Below, piece after piece: positions 1-10,903 of a stretch of 64,000 bases of DNA; positions within the stretch are counted from its first letter, which is position 1; each line of letters begins with the position of its first letter. This stretch comes from Parietaria judaica (lineage: Eukaryota > Streptophyta > Magnoliopsida > Rosales > Urticaceae), in contig OX940864.1 of NCBI GenBank assembly GCA_954871525.1, positions 1,110,001-1,174,000 on the forward strand, written 5' to 3'. Both the position numbers and the translations under genes were made by a program. The notes beneath the pieces are model-generated. The model had not been told where the DNA came from and made no database searches. It saw only the letters and a program-made list of their open reading frames with translations.

Positions 1-1258
1 TTGTCCATATTGAATTAACATCAAGCTTGCATCTCTAGTTTTATAAAAATATTGAATAATTGATGTTTTCAAAGTTTTAAGACGTGAGTGTCCTTCGTAT
101 AACAGACCTTAACAGAACATGGACAAATTTTACTTCAACGTTATTTTGTGGCCTTTGGGTACAATTGCCTCTAAATAAAGAAATTGGAAATATGCTAAGT
201 GGGTATAAAATTGGATATTTATGCCGCAAATATCCCTAACTTCAATAAATAAAAATAAAAAATAGTGTGAATGAACATTTATACACAATTTCATTTGTTA
301 TGCAGACATATGGACAAATTATATCAGGCATCCCGCAATTGCTTTCCAAGTTCTCCTTCAACATCATAGAGGCTTGAAATCTTCAAGGAAATATCACATA
401 TATATGTATGTGTGTGTGTTTGTGTGTAGATCTATACAATATACAATTTTCACTTGAATTTTGATTCTCATTTTGTATCTTCCCATAGCAATTTTCAGAT
501 TAAGGTTCTTTAATTACCTTATGTGTTCTTGGCTTGCTTGTAAGGTGACTAAATTTGATATATGACAGACACATATTAAGGCATGTAAAAAAACGAAAAA
601 AATTTATTTTTTAAATTTATTTTTTACCCGGAACCAAAAAATACCCAATTTAGAAGAATTTATTTTATTTTTCTTTAGCCGGATTTGGATTGAAACCGGG
701 TAAAGTTTCAGGTTCCTAATGAAGAGACATGAATGTTTCATATTTAGTTCACTATACTAAAAAACACACATTATTTAATGAACACGTCCAAATGAGACCG
801 TACGGACTGATTTTTCATGGAGTGGATAAGATTAAAACTAAACGAATACTATTAATAGCTAAAGTGTTGGTTTCAATGTATTGGGTTTCAGACGAGTCAT
901 CATTTGAATTCTGATTTTGGCTTGTTATCAACCTGGTAACGAGTGGTTCCCAAGATTGCCAAGAGATGTAGAACACTATTAAATTAATTTTTACTTTATT
1001 GGCTCTCTTGGCCCTTGTTTTATGAGAAATGTACAAATTTGACTTTATCACGAGAATGTCCCCTCTGATACAACTCTTCCGTTTTGGAGATGTACGGATT
1101 TGGTCCTTTTATTCTAGTAATAACGGAAATGAACATTCCAGTACATCCGGTCTATTTTAGGGGGTGTACGGATTTGGCCCTTCTATTCTATAAATAGTGA
1201 AAATGAGTCTTCTAATATAGCTCTCTCGTTTTGAGATGTATAGATTGGCTTCTCCATT
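1..1258. other. AT-rich intergenic sequence
   Basis: No coding exon is recognisable on either strand; the short open frames here are AT-rich chance frames. Positions 400-430 hold a short TATG/TGTG-rich simple repeat. The stretch around 150-235 (a run ending in 'gccgcaaatatccctaa') resembles the ends of old Mutator-like elements seen elsewhere in the window, but I could not define both ends. Confidence 0.6.
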
Positions 1259-1266
1259 ACATAAAT

Positions 1267-1840
1267 TCGGGGTGAACAAGCGGGTATTCGGTGCGATTTT
1301 TGACAAATAATAGACCGAATACCGCATTTCGGTATTTTAAAAATGATAACCGAATACCCTATTTTTAAAGATGAAAACCGCATTTACCGTATAATCGGTA
1401 TTCGGTGTTCGGTTGCGGTATTATCGGTTTTTTGCTACCGCTTTTAAATTAATAACCACATCTCTATAAATTGACTACTAGTATTACACATAAACATACT
1501 ACTAAATGTTAATATTATAAATTATTATACATAAACGGATTACTAAATACTAATATTACACCGAGAGATTTGATAAGAAAATCTTTTTGATGTGTTGATA
1601 GGTATGGTAAATAGAATATAATAAATACAATATTAGATTTAGTTAAAGCGGTAAAACCGGGTAAGCGGTTGCGGTTTTCACATTAAAACCGAAAACCCCG
1701 TTTAAACCTAATTCGGTATTCGGTTTTTTTCTCGGTATATTCGGTTTTAACCGCTTTAATAGCGGTTGTGGTTTAGTCGGTATCGGTTTGATCGGTTTTC
1801 GGTTAAAAACTCGGTTTACGGTTTCTTTTGTTCACCCCTA
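1267..1840. mobile_element. Non-autonomous hAT element (MITE 1) with CGGT-rich interior
   Basis: The element is 574 bp and is flanked by a perfect 8-bp target duplication, ACATAAAT, at 1259-1266 and 1841-1848. The termini are inverted: the left end reads TCGGGGTGAACAAG and the reverse complement of the right end reads TAGGGGTGAACAAAAG. An 8-bp duplication with TAGGG-type ends is the hAT superfamily signature. The interior has no ORF. It is built of degenerate direct and inverted copies of a short motif of the CGGTATTCGGTTTT type, densest in the two outer thirds. Such subterminal motif clusters are where hAT transposases are known to bind; applying that here is inference. Confidence 0.85.
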
Positions 1841-1848
1841 ACATAAAT

Positions 1849-3837
1849 AGTAAAAATGGCCCTTCCATTACGTTTTTCGTATGGAACGGATTTAACGGAT
1901 TTGCAGAATGGAGGAGCCAATGCGTACATGTAATAAAAGGGCTAGGCCACTTTTGCTTTTTTAGAACAAAAGGGTCAAATTCACGCATATCTCATAATAA
2001 AGGGGCCACCCATGTCAATTATACATTTAAGTTGTTTTTCTTTTCCTTCTTTTTTTGACTATTCGTTTGTGGTATGCGGAATTCTAGTCTTTACTCATCA
2101 GTCGTCATCATGACAAAGTTTTTGCTTTCCAAATAAATAATAAACGTGGATATTTCTTTTTGAGAGAAAATAAATGTGGATATTGGCCATTTCTATAAAT
2201 GGTAAATTTAAATAAACCAAGAGCTTTTGTCACATATTATATTGAGTTTTTCAAGAGAAAATAAATTATGATAAATGCTTCAATGGCACGATAAATAATA
2301 ATCAAAACGCAATAACTAAGAAACAGAAATGTGTAAAAAATAAAATTATTTATTCTTGAACATATGACAACTCTTTTTATGCTTGATGATTTATTTTGGC
2401 CTTTTGGAAAGTATAATATATTTTTGATAAAGAATAAAACTATTAAGTATATGAAAACAATATTAAAATTAGGAATAAGGGACAATAACCAAAAAATTAA
2501 AATTAAACTAAAATATGCTTGAGGGTTATTTTAGTTATTTTTTAAGATACATAGGAGTTTTTTTTTTTTTTTTTTTTATAATCAAAATAGGAAGTAAAAG
2601 GTGTATAAATGCAAGTTACTTAACTAAAAATTTATATATAACATTTCAAAATAAATTAATTGATGTATCAAACATTTCAAAATAGATTATTTTTGTGTTA
2701 TTATTATTATATATTAACATTATCCTATGCTATCAATGTTCTACGCATCTCACTATAGTTAGTTAGTGTCCATTATTTTAAGAAAGAAACATATCCCGTA
2801 AAATAAAATTTTATTTTTATTTTATTTTCCTCAACAAATAATTAGATTCCCAACTATATCTGTCCATCAACATAATTATATAATAACATTTATTAATCAT
2901 TTATAATATAATAAACGAGTCTCTAAAAGCACTTCCAAAAAAGATTTCACTTTCGAAGAGCTGGACACACTTGCGTTGACTAAGACTTGAAAAGTAAACA
3001 TGAGACCGCATTACTTCCTACGTTATTTGTGCATCTTGGTGCAATTTACCCTTTGAGTTTTATTTTTGACCGCATTACTTCCTACGTTATTTTTTTCTTA
3101 AAAATTGCCGGGCCTTTAAAATGAGAAGAAGTTTAAATTTGTACAAAGGACATGACTTGTTTGAGAGTATTTCCTTAAGTTTATTATTTTTCATCAATTT
3201 GTGAGACTTTATTAGATTCGGTGCTTAAAATTGAGTCATTGGTAATGTCATTAACATCACAATTCATGTTGCTTGTTGCTTTTTATTAACGATGACAATA
3301 TGAAAGAAAACTTTGGGTCCGACTTTTTATTTTTAATATGTAAAATCTGATACATTTTATTTACGAATCTTGCATTTTGCTTTGTCTTTTAAATGTCAAT
3401 CTAGAGGAGATTCAAGTTCATTTTGTGGGATTTCGAACTTATTGTTTACTAAAAAATATTTTAAGACTTTCATCTTAACAGTTCAAAAATAATATAACTA
3501 TTATATTTTTTCACAATAGTTTCATAATGTTGTATATTGAACTTGTTCCACAAATTAAAATTTTACGTCAATTTTCTATACTTTTTTAGAAGAAGAGGGG
3601 GTATTCTGGAAAATAAATTAAAATTAAGCCGCAAACTTCTCAACCATATAATATTAAAGGGCATTAATGACAATTACTCAAAAGTAATAATTAATTATAA
3701 TTATATAAAATTGACCATCTTCTTCCTGGTTTCTTCTTAAGAACGTGACTGGTATTTTTTTGAGAGTGTATTATAATTAATTAATTAATTAATTTTTATT
3801 ACCTTTTAATAATCTCCATTCTCTGTTTGGGCTACTT
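1849..3837. other. AT-rich intergenic sequence upstream of the MAPKK gene
   Basis: No gene is recognised. The sequence contains poly-T tracts (2559-2577) and short TTAATTAA-type runs (3777-3795). Two near-identical stretches reading 'gaccgcattacttcctacg' occur about 65 bp apart (near 3003 and 3068), a small local duplication. The promoter of the downstream gene must lie in the 3' part, but no TATA box could be assigned with confidence. Confidence 0.5.
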
Positions 3838-3907
3838 TTCTTCTTCTTCTTCTTCATCTTCCCAGCTTCCACTTCTCTCTCTTCATCTTCTTCTAGAGAG
3901 AGAAACC
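3838..3907 (+). promoter_or_regulatory. CT-rich 5' leader / Y-patch of the MAPKK gene
   Basis: Just before the start codon is a strongly pyrimidine-rich stretch of CTT and CTCT repeats that ends in a GAGAGAGA run. Plant core promoters and 5' UTRs commonly carry such pyrimidine patches near the transcription start. The precise start site cannot be read from sequence alone. Confidence 0.5.
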
Positions 3908-6714
3908 ATGAAAAAGGGAAGCTTAGCTCGGAGCCTCAAGCTCTCCGTTCCTCGCGACGAGGTTTCCTTCGCCAAATTCCTGTAATTCTCTCTCTCTCTC
4001 TCCGCTCGATGTGTATACGTATATGTGTATTTGTGTGTATGTACATGTATGTATATGTGTGTGAGTTGTGGCAGGACCGAGAGCGGGACGTTCGTGGATG
4101 GAGATCTGCTCGTGAACAGAGATGGAGTTCGGATTGTCTCGCAGAGTGAAGTGGAAGTGGTAAGATATACACACTTATACACACACACACACACATATAT
4201 GTATATAGATAGATAGATATTAGGAATGTTTGTATACTGTAGGAGATTTCGATTTGGAGCTTTGACTTTTCGCTTCTATGGCTTTCTTTGCTCGCTTGTG
4301 CCGAAATGGAATGTTAGAAGCAAGAAATGATATGAAATTGAAAAGGCATTTTGCATTTTGGTTTGTATACAGAGACTAACACATACATAGATAGATATAG
4401 GGAAGGTTTGTATATTATAGGAGCTTTGAGTTTTCACTTATATGGCTTCATTTGCTTTCCTGTGCTAAAATGGAAGAACTTCAATTTGAAATGCATTTTC
4501 ATTTTGGTCTCTTTGATCTTCAATTAAGGAGTTTACGAAAAAGTTTGATTTTTCTTTTGATTCGGAATTTCGATTTTTCACTTCTATGGCTTTATTTGCT
4601 CTCCTGCGCTACAATCGAATGTACTCGTATGAAATGTTTGAACACTATTATTATTAAAGGCGTTTTCATTTTGTTCTCTTTGCTCTCGATTGTGCAGCCG
4701 CCTCCGATTCAGCCGACGGACGATCAGATGAGTTTGGCGGATGTCGACACTATTAAAGTCATTGGAAAAGGCAATGGTGGAACCGTGCAATTGGTACAGC
4801 ACAAATGGACCGGCCAGTTTTTTGCACTCAAGGTATCTTTGATTGATACGACACTGATCTAGCGCTCGATGATTTGATTCACTCCATGTTTATTACTGTA
4901 CTTAGATTAGAATTAAATGCACTATTCCAACATGGTGTTCCTACTTTTACAGGTAATACAGATGAATATCGAAGAGTCCTATCGAAAGCAGATTGCTCAA
5001 GAGTTGAAAATCAACCAATCGTCACAGTGCCCATATATAGTCGTTTGTTACCAGTCATTTTACGACAATGGTGCCATTTCCATCATCTTAGAGTACATGG
5101 ACGGTGGGTCCTTAGCCGATTTTCTGAAAAACGTAAAATCAGTTCCAGAACCGTATCTCGCAGCCATATGTAAGCAGGTAAGTTTTAACTTTTGAGTAAA
5201 TCACATGTCCGTCAAACCTTCGCAGCTTGAAGGGTATCATTTTATAACTATATATTCTTTTTGTACATACTCATTTCTGTAGGTTCTCAAAGGTCTGATG
5301 TATCTTCATCATGAAAAACACATTATTCACAGAGATTTAAAGCCGTCAAACTTGCTTATCAACCATCGAGGAGAAGTCAAGATAACTGACTTTGGTGTGA
5401 GTGCGATCATGGAGAGTACGTCTGGTCAAGCAAATACTTTTCTGGGCACATACAACTATATGTCTGTGAGTAGCCCTCTCTGAACTTCTTTTTTTGGTTA
5501 ATTTCTTATATCTCCGCGTTAAAGTAAATTTAAATATGCATAAAAAGTTATAATAGTATTCGTAATTTTTCATCAACGACAAGCACATTTGATTTATGAT
5601 AACATTAAGTATAAAGTAGTTTATAGAAGGTCGTTCCATTACAGATTTTGCTTGCATCTATTTGATCGATTTGCAGCCGGAGAGAATTACCGGAGCAGCA
5701 TATGGATACAAAAGTGACATCTGGAGTTTGGGACTGGTTTTGCTCGAGCTAGCCACCGGGAAATTCCCATATAGCCCTCCAGAGGAAAATGCAGGATGGG
5801 TCAACTTTTTCGAGCTCATGGAAGCCATAGATAATGAACCGGCGCCTTCTGCACCGTCCGACCAGTTTTCTCCGGAGTTCTGCTCATTTATTTCTGCGTG
5901 GTAAATAATTATTTTGATTTGAACGTAACTTGAAAAGATTTTATGATTCTAATACATTGAACAAATACATATCTTAAATTCTCAATATTTAGTTGAAAAT
6001 TGAGTATTTGAGCTCATTGTTTTACATTGGAGTTGTTATTAGAAAATTTGCTCTTTAAGCTTGTAGTATTGTCTTAATTTCCCTCCTAATTTCTTTTTGT
6101 ATCTCTTGCCCCTTTGAACTTGTCACGTTATCTCAATTTGCCCCATTAACTTTTTTTTGTATCAATATTTGGCGATCTCGGTCAAAGTTAAAAACATGTT
6201 AAGCTTCATTAAGTTTGCGTTTACTTTAAATTGTTGTGTCCTCACACCAGTAGAACGTGCATCGCGCATAGTTCGAACTTTAACCTTCGACGAAAACCGG
6301 CAGATATTTTAGTAAAGAGGATAAACTGCTGTAATTTTACAAAGCTCCATTCTAAGCTACTTTTTAAGTGGGTGATTTTTTCTTTTGTTTTATATTTTAT
6401 CCTGATTAGCTTCATACTATCGGTTTTGTTGATTTACCGATACGTCTTCCTTGTAAATATTTGCATTGCAGTGTACAGAAAGATTGGAAAGACAGACAAT
6501 CAGCTAATCAACTCGTGGTAACTAAACTTCTTCCGAAATATGTTAATGCTCGTGATCCGAATTTACTAATTAATGTCTCACTATTCCCTTTTTTGAATGT
6601 GAAATTTAGAACCATCCTTTCATCACCATGTATGAAGACTTGGATATCGACCTTGCGTCGTATTTTACCAACGTCGGGTCTCCGCTCGCAACATTGCATC
6701 TCACTTGTAAGTGA
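3908..6714 (+). CDS. MKK2: MAP kinase kinase, group A (MKK2/MKK1-like)
   Basis: A dual-specificity kinase that phosphorylates MAP kinases in stress and immune cascades in cytoplasm and nucleus. Eight exons join in frame to 358 aa, close to Arabidopsis MKK2: 3908-3981, 4075-4159, 4698-4832, 4953-5177, 5283-5465, 5677-5900, 6472-6517, 6610-6714. The N-terminus [15 protein letters not shown] has the basic plus L-x-L pattern of a MAPK-docking site. The glycine loop GKGNGG starts at about residue 76, and the catalytic Lys is K98 (FFALK). HRDLKPSN carries D191 and DFG starts at D209. The plant S/T-x5-S/T activation site is T219 and T225. APE is replaced by the SPER of GTYNYMSPERI, as is usual for MAPKKs. 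Exon 7 has QKDWKDR where relatives have a DP. The C-terminus [11 protein letters not shown] matches MKK2-type ends. MKK2 is more likely than MKK6, whose tail differs. The next gene lies tail to tail. Confidence 0.93.
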
Positions 6715-7450
6715 AATATGTTAAATCTGTATTAATGGATTATAAACATGTTTGGTAATATGTGAGAAAACATTCTTGATATAGAATCCACAGATAAATG
6801 TTAAAAGTGTGGTATAAATTGGAGATATTCGCGGAAAAAGTACCCCAAAGATATGTGCAAGTGACTTATATACATTTTTAGTCGCAAAGTAAATTCCTAA
6901 TGTTGTCAAAAGTAATAATGTTAGGTACTTTAAGTAATCCCATTGGGTACCTAGGAATTTACACTAGACAACATTGGGAACATACGCCGTGAAAAAAAAG
7001 AGTACAATATGCCGCTACTTTCACCTATACTAAGTATTTTTGCTGCAAATATCCCAAATATATAATACACTATCACATTTATGTGTGGATTTGAAATCAA
7101 GTACGTTTTCTCACATATTGACGGAAAAAACTAATGCCAGTTTGTCGGTGTATTCTTATCCCGCGTCTCGGTCAAGTTTAAGGTTAAGCCGTGTTCGGTT
7201 CCGGTTTTCAACAGTTTCAAGCTCACCATATCTATGTGTTATTCTTGCAGAGTTTCCGGAAGAACGAGACTGGAATTATGCGAGGCTAAAATTATCTAAA
7301 AACTCAATGGATTGAGCTCCAATTTTCAGCATAACAAGAAGCTGTGATTAATTATATTGACGCGGGTTGTTGTATTTAAGACTTTGCGGGTCGAGAATCA
7401 ATTAAACGTTTCCGTTTTTTTGTGCCGGGTAATTGTAAATGTTATTACAG
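6715..7450 (+). other. Probable 3' UTR of the MAPKK gene, with an alternative terminal exon
   Basis: A strong donor (GTAAGT at 6707) overlaps the last codons of exon 8. A good acceptor, 'ttcttgcag', ends at about 7250 and is followed by 'agtttccggaag'. Splicing here would join ACT-T to AG, making a TAG stop across the junction, so the protein would end only two residues earlier and the downstream exon would be 3' UTR. The 6920-7060 stretch resembles a MULE-type repeat remnant inside this intron. Confidence 0.5.
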
Positions 7451-8148
7451 TCTTGAAATATGAACTTGGAATCTTACCTATTTAAAATGATTTCTTGGGG
7501 AATTTGTGTTTGATGACCGAAAAATGAAAATTCGCTCTCTCTCTAAATCGTGTTTCCACGTAAAAGTCTGTCGGTTTCTTTTTCTTTTCGGGGTTGTTTT
7601 GGTGTTCGTATTCTAACCGCTGTTAACCGTCCAAACATGATATTTTAATATCGACCAAAATTAAGAAACGGGACTGAAGATTTTGTTGCTTGTGCGACGG
7701 CATGAGATGAACGAACATGTCTGCTGTCCCGTTGCTAATTTTAGCACATTAAGCACAACTTCAGTAACTTAATCCGGAAAAGTTATATAAGACTAAAATC
7801 ATAATCATATAAGTACGAGAGAAATGAATGTATCTACATATAATTGAACTGGTAAGTGCTATTTATTCAAGAAATAATTGTATCCAAATAATTAAATACC
7901 ATTTATATCGCAAAGATTCAGTGTACATAATCAGCTTCTAATCACAATTAGCCCGGTTTAAAATCGAAGGGCTGAAACGGAATCTTGTTAATTCGGTCAA
8001 TTAACATGATTTGCTTAGACCATAAAAACTCAAAAGTGATTTGAACATCATAATTTCACTTATTTTTTATTTTCATGTTCAAACAAATCACTTTTTATAA
8101 ATTAAGCGAATCCCAAAATGCAAAGAGGAAAACGAATGAAACCGTTCT
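7451..8148. other. Intergenic spacer between convergent genes
   Basis: This is the tail-to-tail spacer between the MAPKK gene (+) and the PP2C gene (-), holding both polyadenylation regions. No ORF or repeat of note was seen. Confidence 0.55.
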
Positions 8149-9941
8149 TCACGTTTTCTTCTTGAACTTCCTCGCGGCTTTCAAGTCCACCACTATCACG
8201 CTGATATTGTCTTTGCTCCCCTTTTGGAGGGCGAGCTTCGAGAGGTAATCCGCCGCAGCTTGAGCAGCGAGATCCACCGTGTTCCCCCGCTCCACTGCCA
8301 CGCTGTCACCGTGCTTCTTGTACCACACGAGGATCCGTCTCCGAGCAACCTCACAAGCCTCTTCGTTCGTCATGACGTCCCATAAGCCATCGGTGGCGAT
8401 GACGAGGCATTCATCTTCCTTAGCTCGGGAAATGAACTTCACTTCCGGGTCAGGAATTATCCACGGTTTCAGGTATCTGTCGCCTGAAGATCGATTTTAA
8501 ACAGATTATTAGCTTTGATTTTGAACTATTTCAGACATATTTTGAGAGTAAAAAAACAAAACTACACGTACCGATAGACCTCGACATTGCGAGAACGCCA
8601 AAGACGCGAGAGCCGTTCCACTGTATAATCTTTCCTCCGGCAGCCTCGATTCTTTCATACTCGTCCGTTCTGTCAGGCTGCAAAGAAACACTCAAGTGTC
8701 AATTTCAAACGTCAAACACGACAATGGAATTCGAAACGACAGAAAAGAAGAAGCGTTACTTTGTGGTCGACTGACAAAGCCACCGGGGTTTTTCCTCGGC
8801 ACAAAACCGCTCTCGAGTCGCCGCAGTTGGCCACTATGATGTGAGACCGACATACAATGGCGATCACCGCGGTGGAGCCCACGGTTTCAGGAGCCACACA
8901 AGCTTTACCAACCTCGGCGTCGACTTTCGCGAAACAATTCGAGAAGGCTTTGGACCACAAATCCGGCAAACCGTTCTTTGAACCGTTCAACCGTGATTTT
9001 GTGCTTTCTTTGAACTCCTCCACCAGGGCCGAATGCATTCGTTGTCGACAGTAATTAGCGACCTAACGGATGCAAAAATTTCACTATATTAAGTAAAAAA
9101 TTATACATAAAGAGTAATTTACAACTATGTCCCTTGAATTTATCGCTCGATTTTCATACCGTTACATGACTGCGAGTTTAACAAATAATTTTTACATCAT
9201 TTTCCCCTAAATGTGACATTACTCTTCACGGAAATCGTCCCAACGTAATGAGAAAATTATTGCATCGTCAATTAAATAACATAATTAGAGATTTCCTACA
9301 TGAAAATTATCCGAAATTACTTGATAATAAAGTTAGTATATAGGTGTAACTATAAGCATATATACCTGGCTACCACCGTGACCATCATAGACGCCAAAGA
9401 AATGTGCAGATTGACTTGAGATTTGATCCACGCCATTGAAGGATTGGCAATCATCTTTCAACATCTCAACCGGGATTTCGAACAATCCCGGCATGACCGC
9501 CACATCATCCTCCATCTCTGGCCTCCGACCACAGATGGACGTGAAGCCCCAAAGCGGCAAAGCTTCTGACTCGAAGCCGTTAGAGCTGCTCGTCGTCGTA
9601 TACGGTGTCTTTCTCGGAGACCCGAATCCCGCCTCGGCTTGAATTATGTCTTGCCTGTAGTTTCCGGTGATCTCAAACTTGTCGATTTCCATTTCAGTTG
9701 GCGATTTTGAGACGGGCCTCGAGAATCTCTCGCTGTAGATAGTATTAGTGTACGTGGCCGGAGAATCAGACATGAACTCATCGATATGTGACGTTTCGCT
9801 GACCGGATTCGGGAATAAGGTTGACGTGTTCGCTACTAGCTTGAGCCCGTTGAACTCAACTTGGGTTTTCCCTACTGAGTCCTCACGGATCAAACCGCGG
9901 AGCCTATACGGTACGGTAACCGTTGAAGATAGATTCTCCAT
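8149..9941 (-). CDS. ABI1: Clade A protein phosphatase 2C (ABI1/ABI2-like ABA co-receptor)
   Basis: A Mg/Mn-dependent Ser/Thr phosphatase that dephosphorylates SnRK2 kinases and is inhibited by ABA-bound PYR/PYL receptors. Four exons join in frame to 439 aa: 9941-9366, 9062-8760, 8677-8572, 8483-8149. ABI1 has a similar length (434 aa). The N-terminal ~130 residues are variable. The catalytic domain opens with [15 protein letters not shown]. The metal motif VYDGHGGS carries D186 and G187, and G189 corresponds to the residue altered in abi1-1 (wild type here). [15 protein letters not shown] and [14 protein letters not shown] are present. W313 in IIQWNG is the Trp 'lock' that contacts ABA through the receptor, so ABA co-receptor function is expected. 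The C-terminus KAARKFKKK is basic, as in ABI1. The initiator ATG at 9941 follows an in-frame TTG. It is ABI1/ABI2 type rather than HAB type, by the [14 protein letters not shown] motif. Confidence 0.95.
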
Positions 9942-10860
9942 CAATTTTTCTGTTCAAATTCCTCACTAGCCTTACCCAACCAAACCTTCTCGATCTTCTC
10001 CGACCGGTTCCTTTTACGACATGGGCAGGATCAGTTTCTTTCGAGGGCTATCTCTTCTACGATTTGAGAAATTCACACAAAAATCACCTATACGGAGAAA
10101 GAAAAAATCCTTAGCGTTCTTCTACGAATCAATATTTCACATAAAGCAATTATATGATGAAAAAAAAAAAATAGAAGGTATTTCTTTTGTATGATTCGAG
10201 ATCTAACAAAGGAAAAGGGATCCGGTTTCCGGGTGTCGGAAAACGAAGTGTAAGGACCCGGTTTCACCTAGAATTTCTACCATTCAAGATCTAACACAAA
10301 ACAATTTAATGAAAGCACATGAAAAACTAGCAAGGAAAAATGAATCCGGTTTCCGAGTATCTAAGAACAAAGAAAGCGGGTCTCGGTCCCGGTTTCACCC
10401 GAATTTCCAGCACTCAAGATTTCACAGAAAGCAACTATATATCCATATGAAACAACAGAAACAAAAAGAATAAAAACTAGTTCTTTTATCATTCAAAGAT
10501 CATACTTTCTTGAATATTCAACCCAAATCATCTATATATACGAATATATACCTGAAGAGAAATGATTCGTCACTGTACTAAGATCAAAGGGTTTCACTTA
10601 CTATAATCTGTAGCAGATCGATTAAGAGCTCTATCTGTAGCTAAACCCAGAAACAAAAATGGCGGAAAGAAAAAACCCAAGAAAATTGAAGAAGAAATGC
10701 GTCAAGAAACCAACTCAGTGAGTCACACACCTGCTTTATGATGAGAAAATCCGAGTTCGTGAGTCACAAAATGGAGAGATGTTTTGCTTAAAGCCTCGAA
10801 ACTCTCTTCGATGAGTCGGCATATGTCCCAATAACCTTAAAAAACGAGATATTTTGTGTC
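9942..10860 (-). other. 5' UTR and proximal promoter region of the PP2C gene
   Basis: No coding sequence is convincing here. Two related stretches, near 10200-10300 and 10340-10440 ('ggatccggtttccgggt' and 'gaatccggtttccgag'), form a degenerate ~145-bp direct duplication. Part of this is probably transcribed leader, possibly with a leader intron, because the coding exon begins abruptly after a pyrimidine-rich run. Confidence 0.45.
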
Positions 10861-10870
10861 AGCCACCCAA

Positions 10871-10900
10871 CACGTGTCGCTCTGTGAGAGGCACGTGTGG
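10871..10900 (-). promoter_or_regulatory. Pair of ABRE/G-box elements upstream of the PP2C gene
   Basis: CACGTGTC at 10871 and GCACGTGTGG at 10891 place two ACGTGT cores 21 bp apart, about 930-960 bp before the ATG. Coupled ABREs are bound by ABF/AREB bZIP factors and confer ABA induction. Clade A PP2Cs are known ABA-induced feedback repressors, so the site fits the gene. Binding is inferred, not shown. Confidence 0.7.
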
Positions 10901-10903
10901 ATT

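Noticed and set aside
3883..4216. Minus- and plus-strand frames rich in His/Tyr/Thr (TYTYTH, CVCVC)
   Set aside because: They are translations of GT/CA simple repeats in the first introns of the MAPKK gene.
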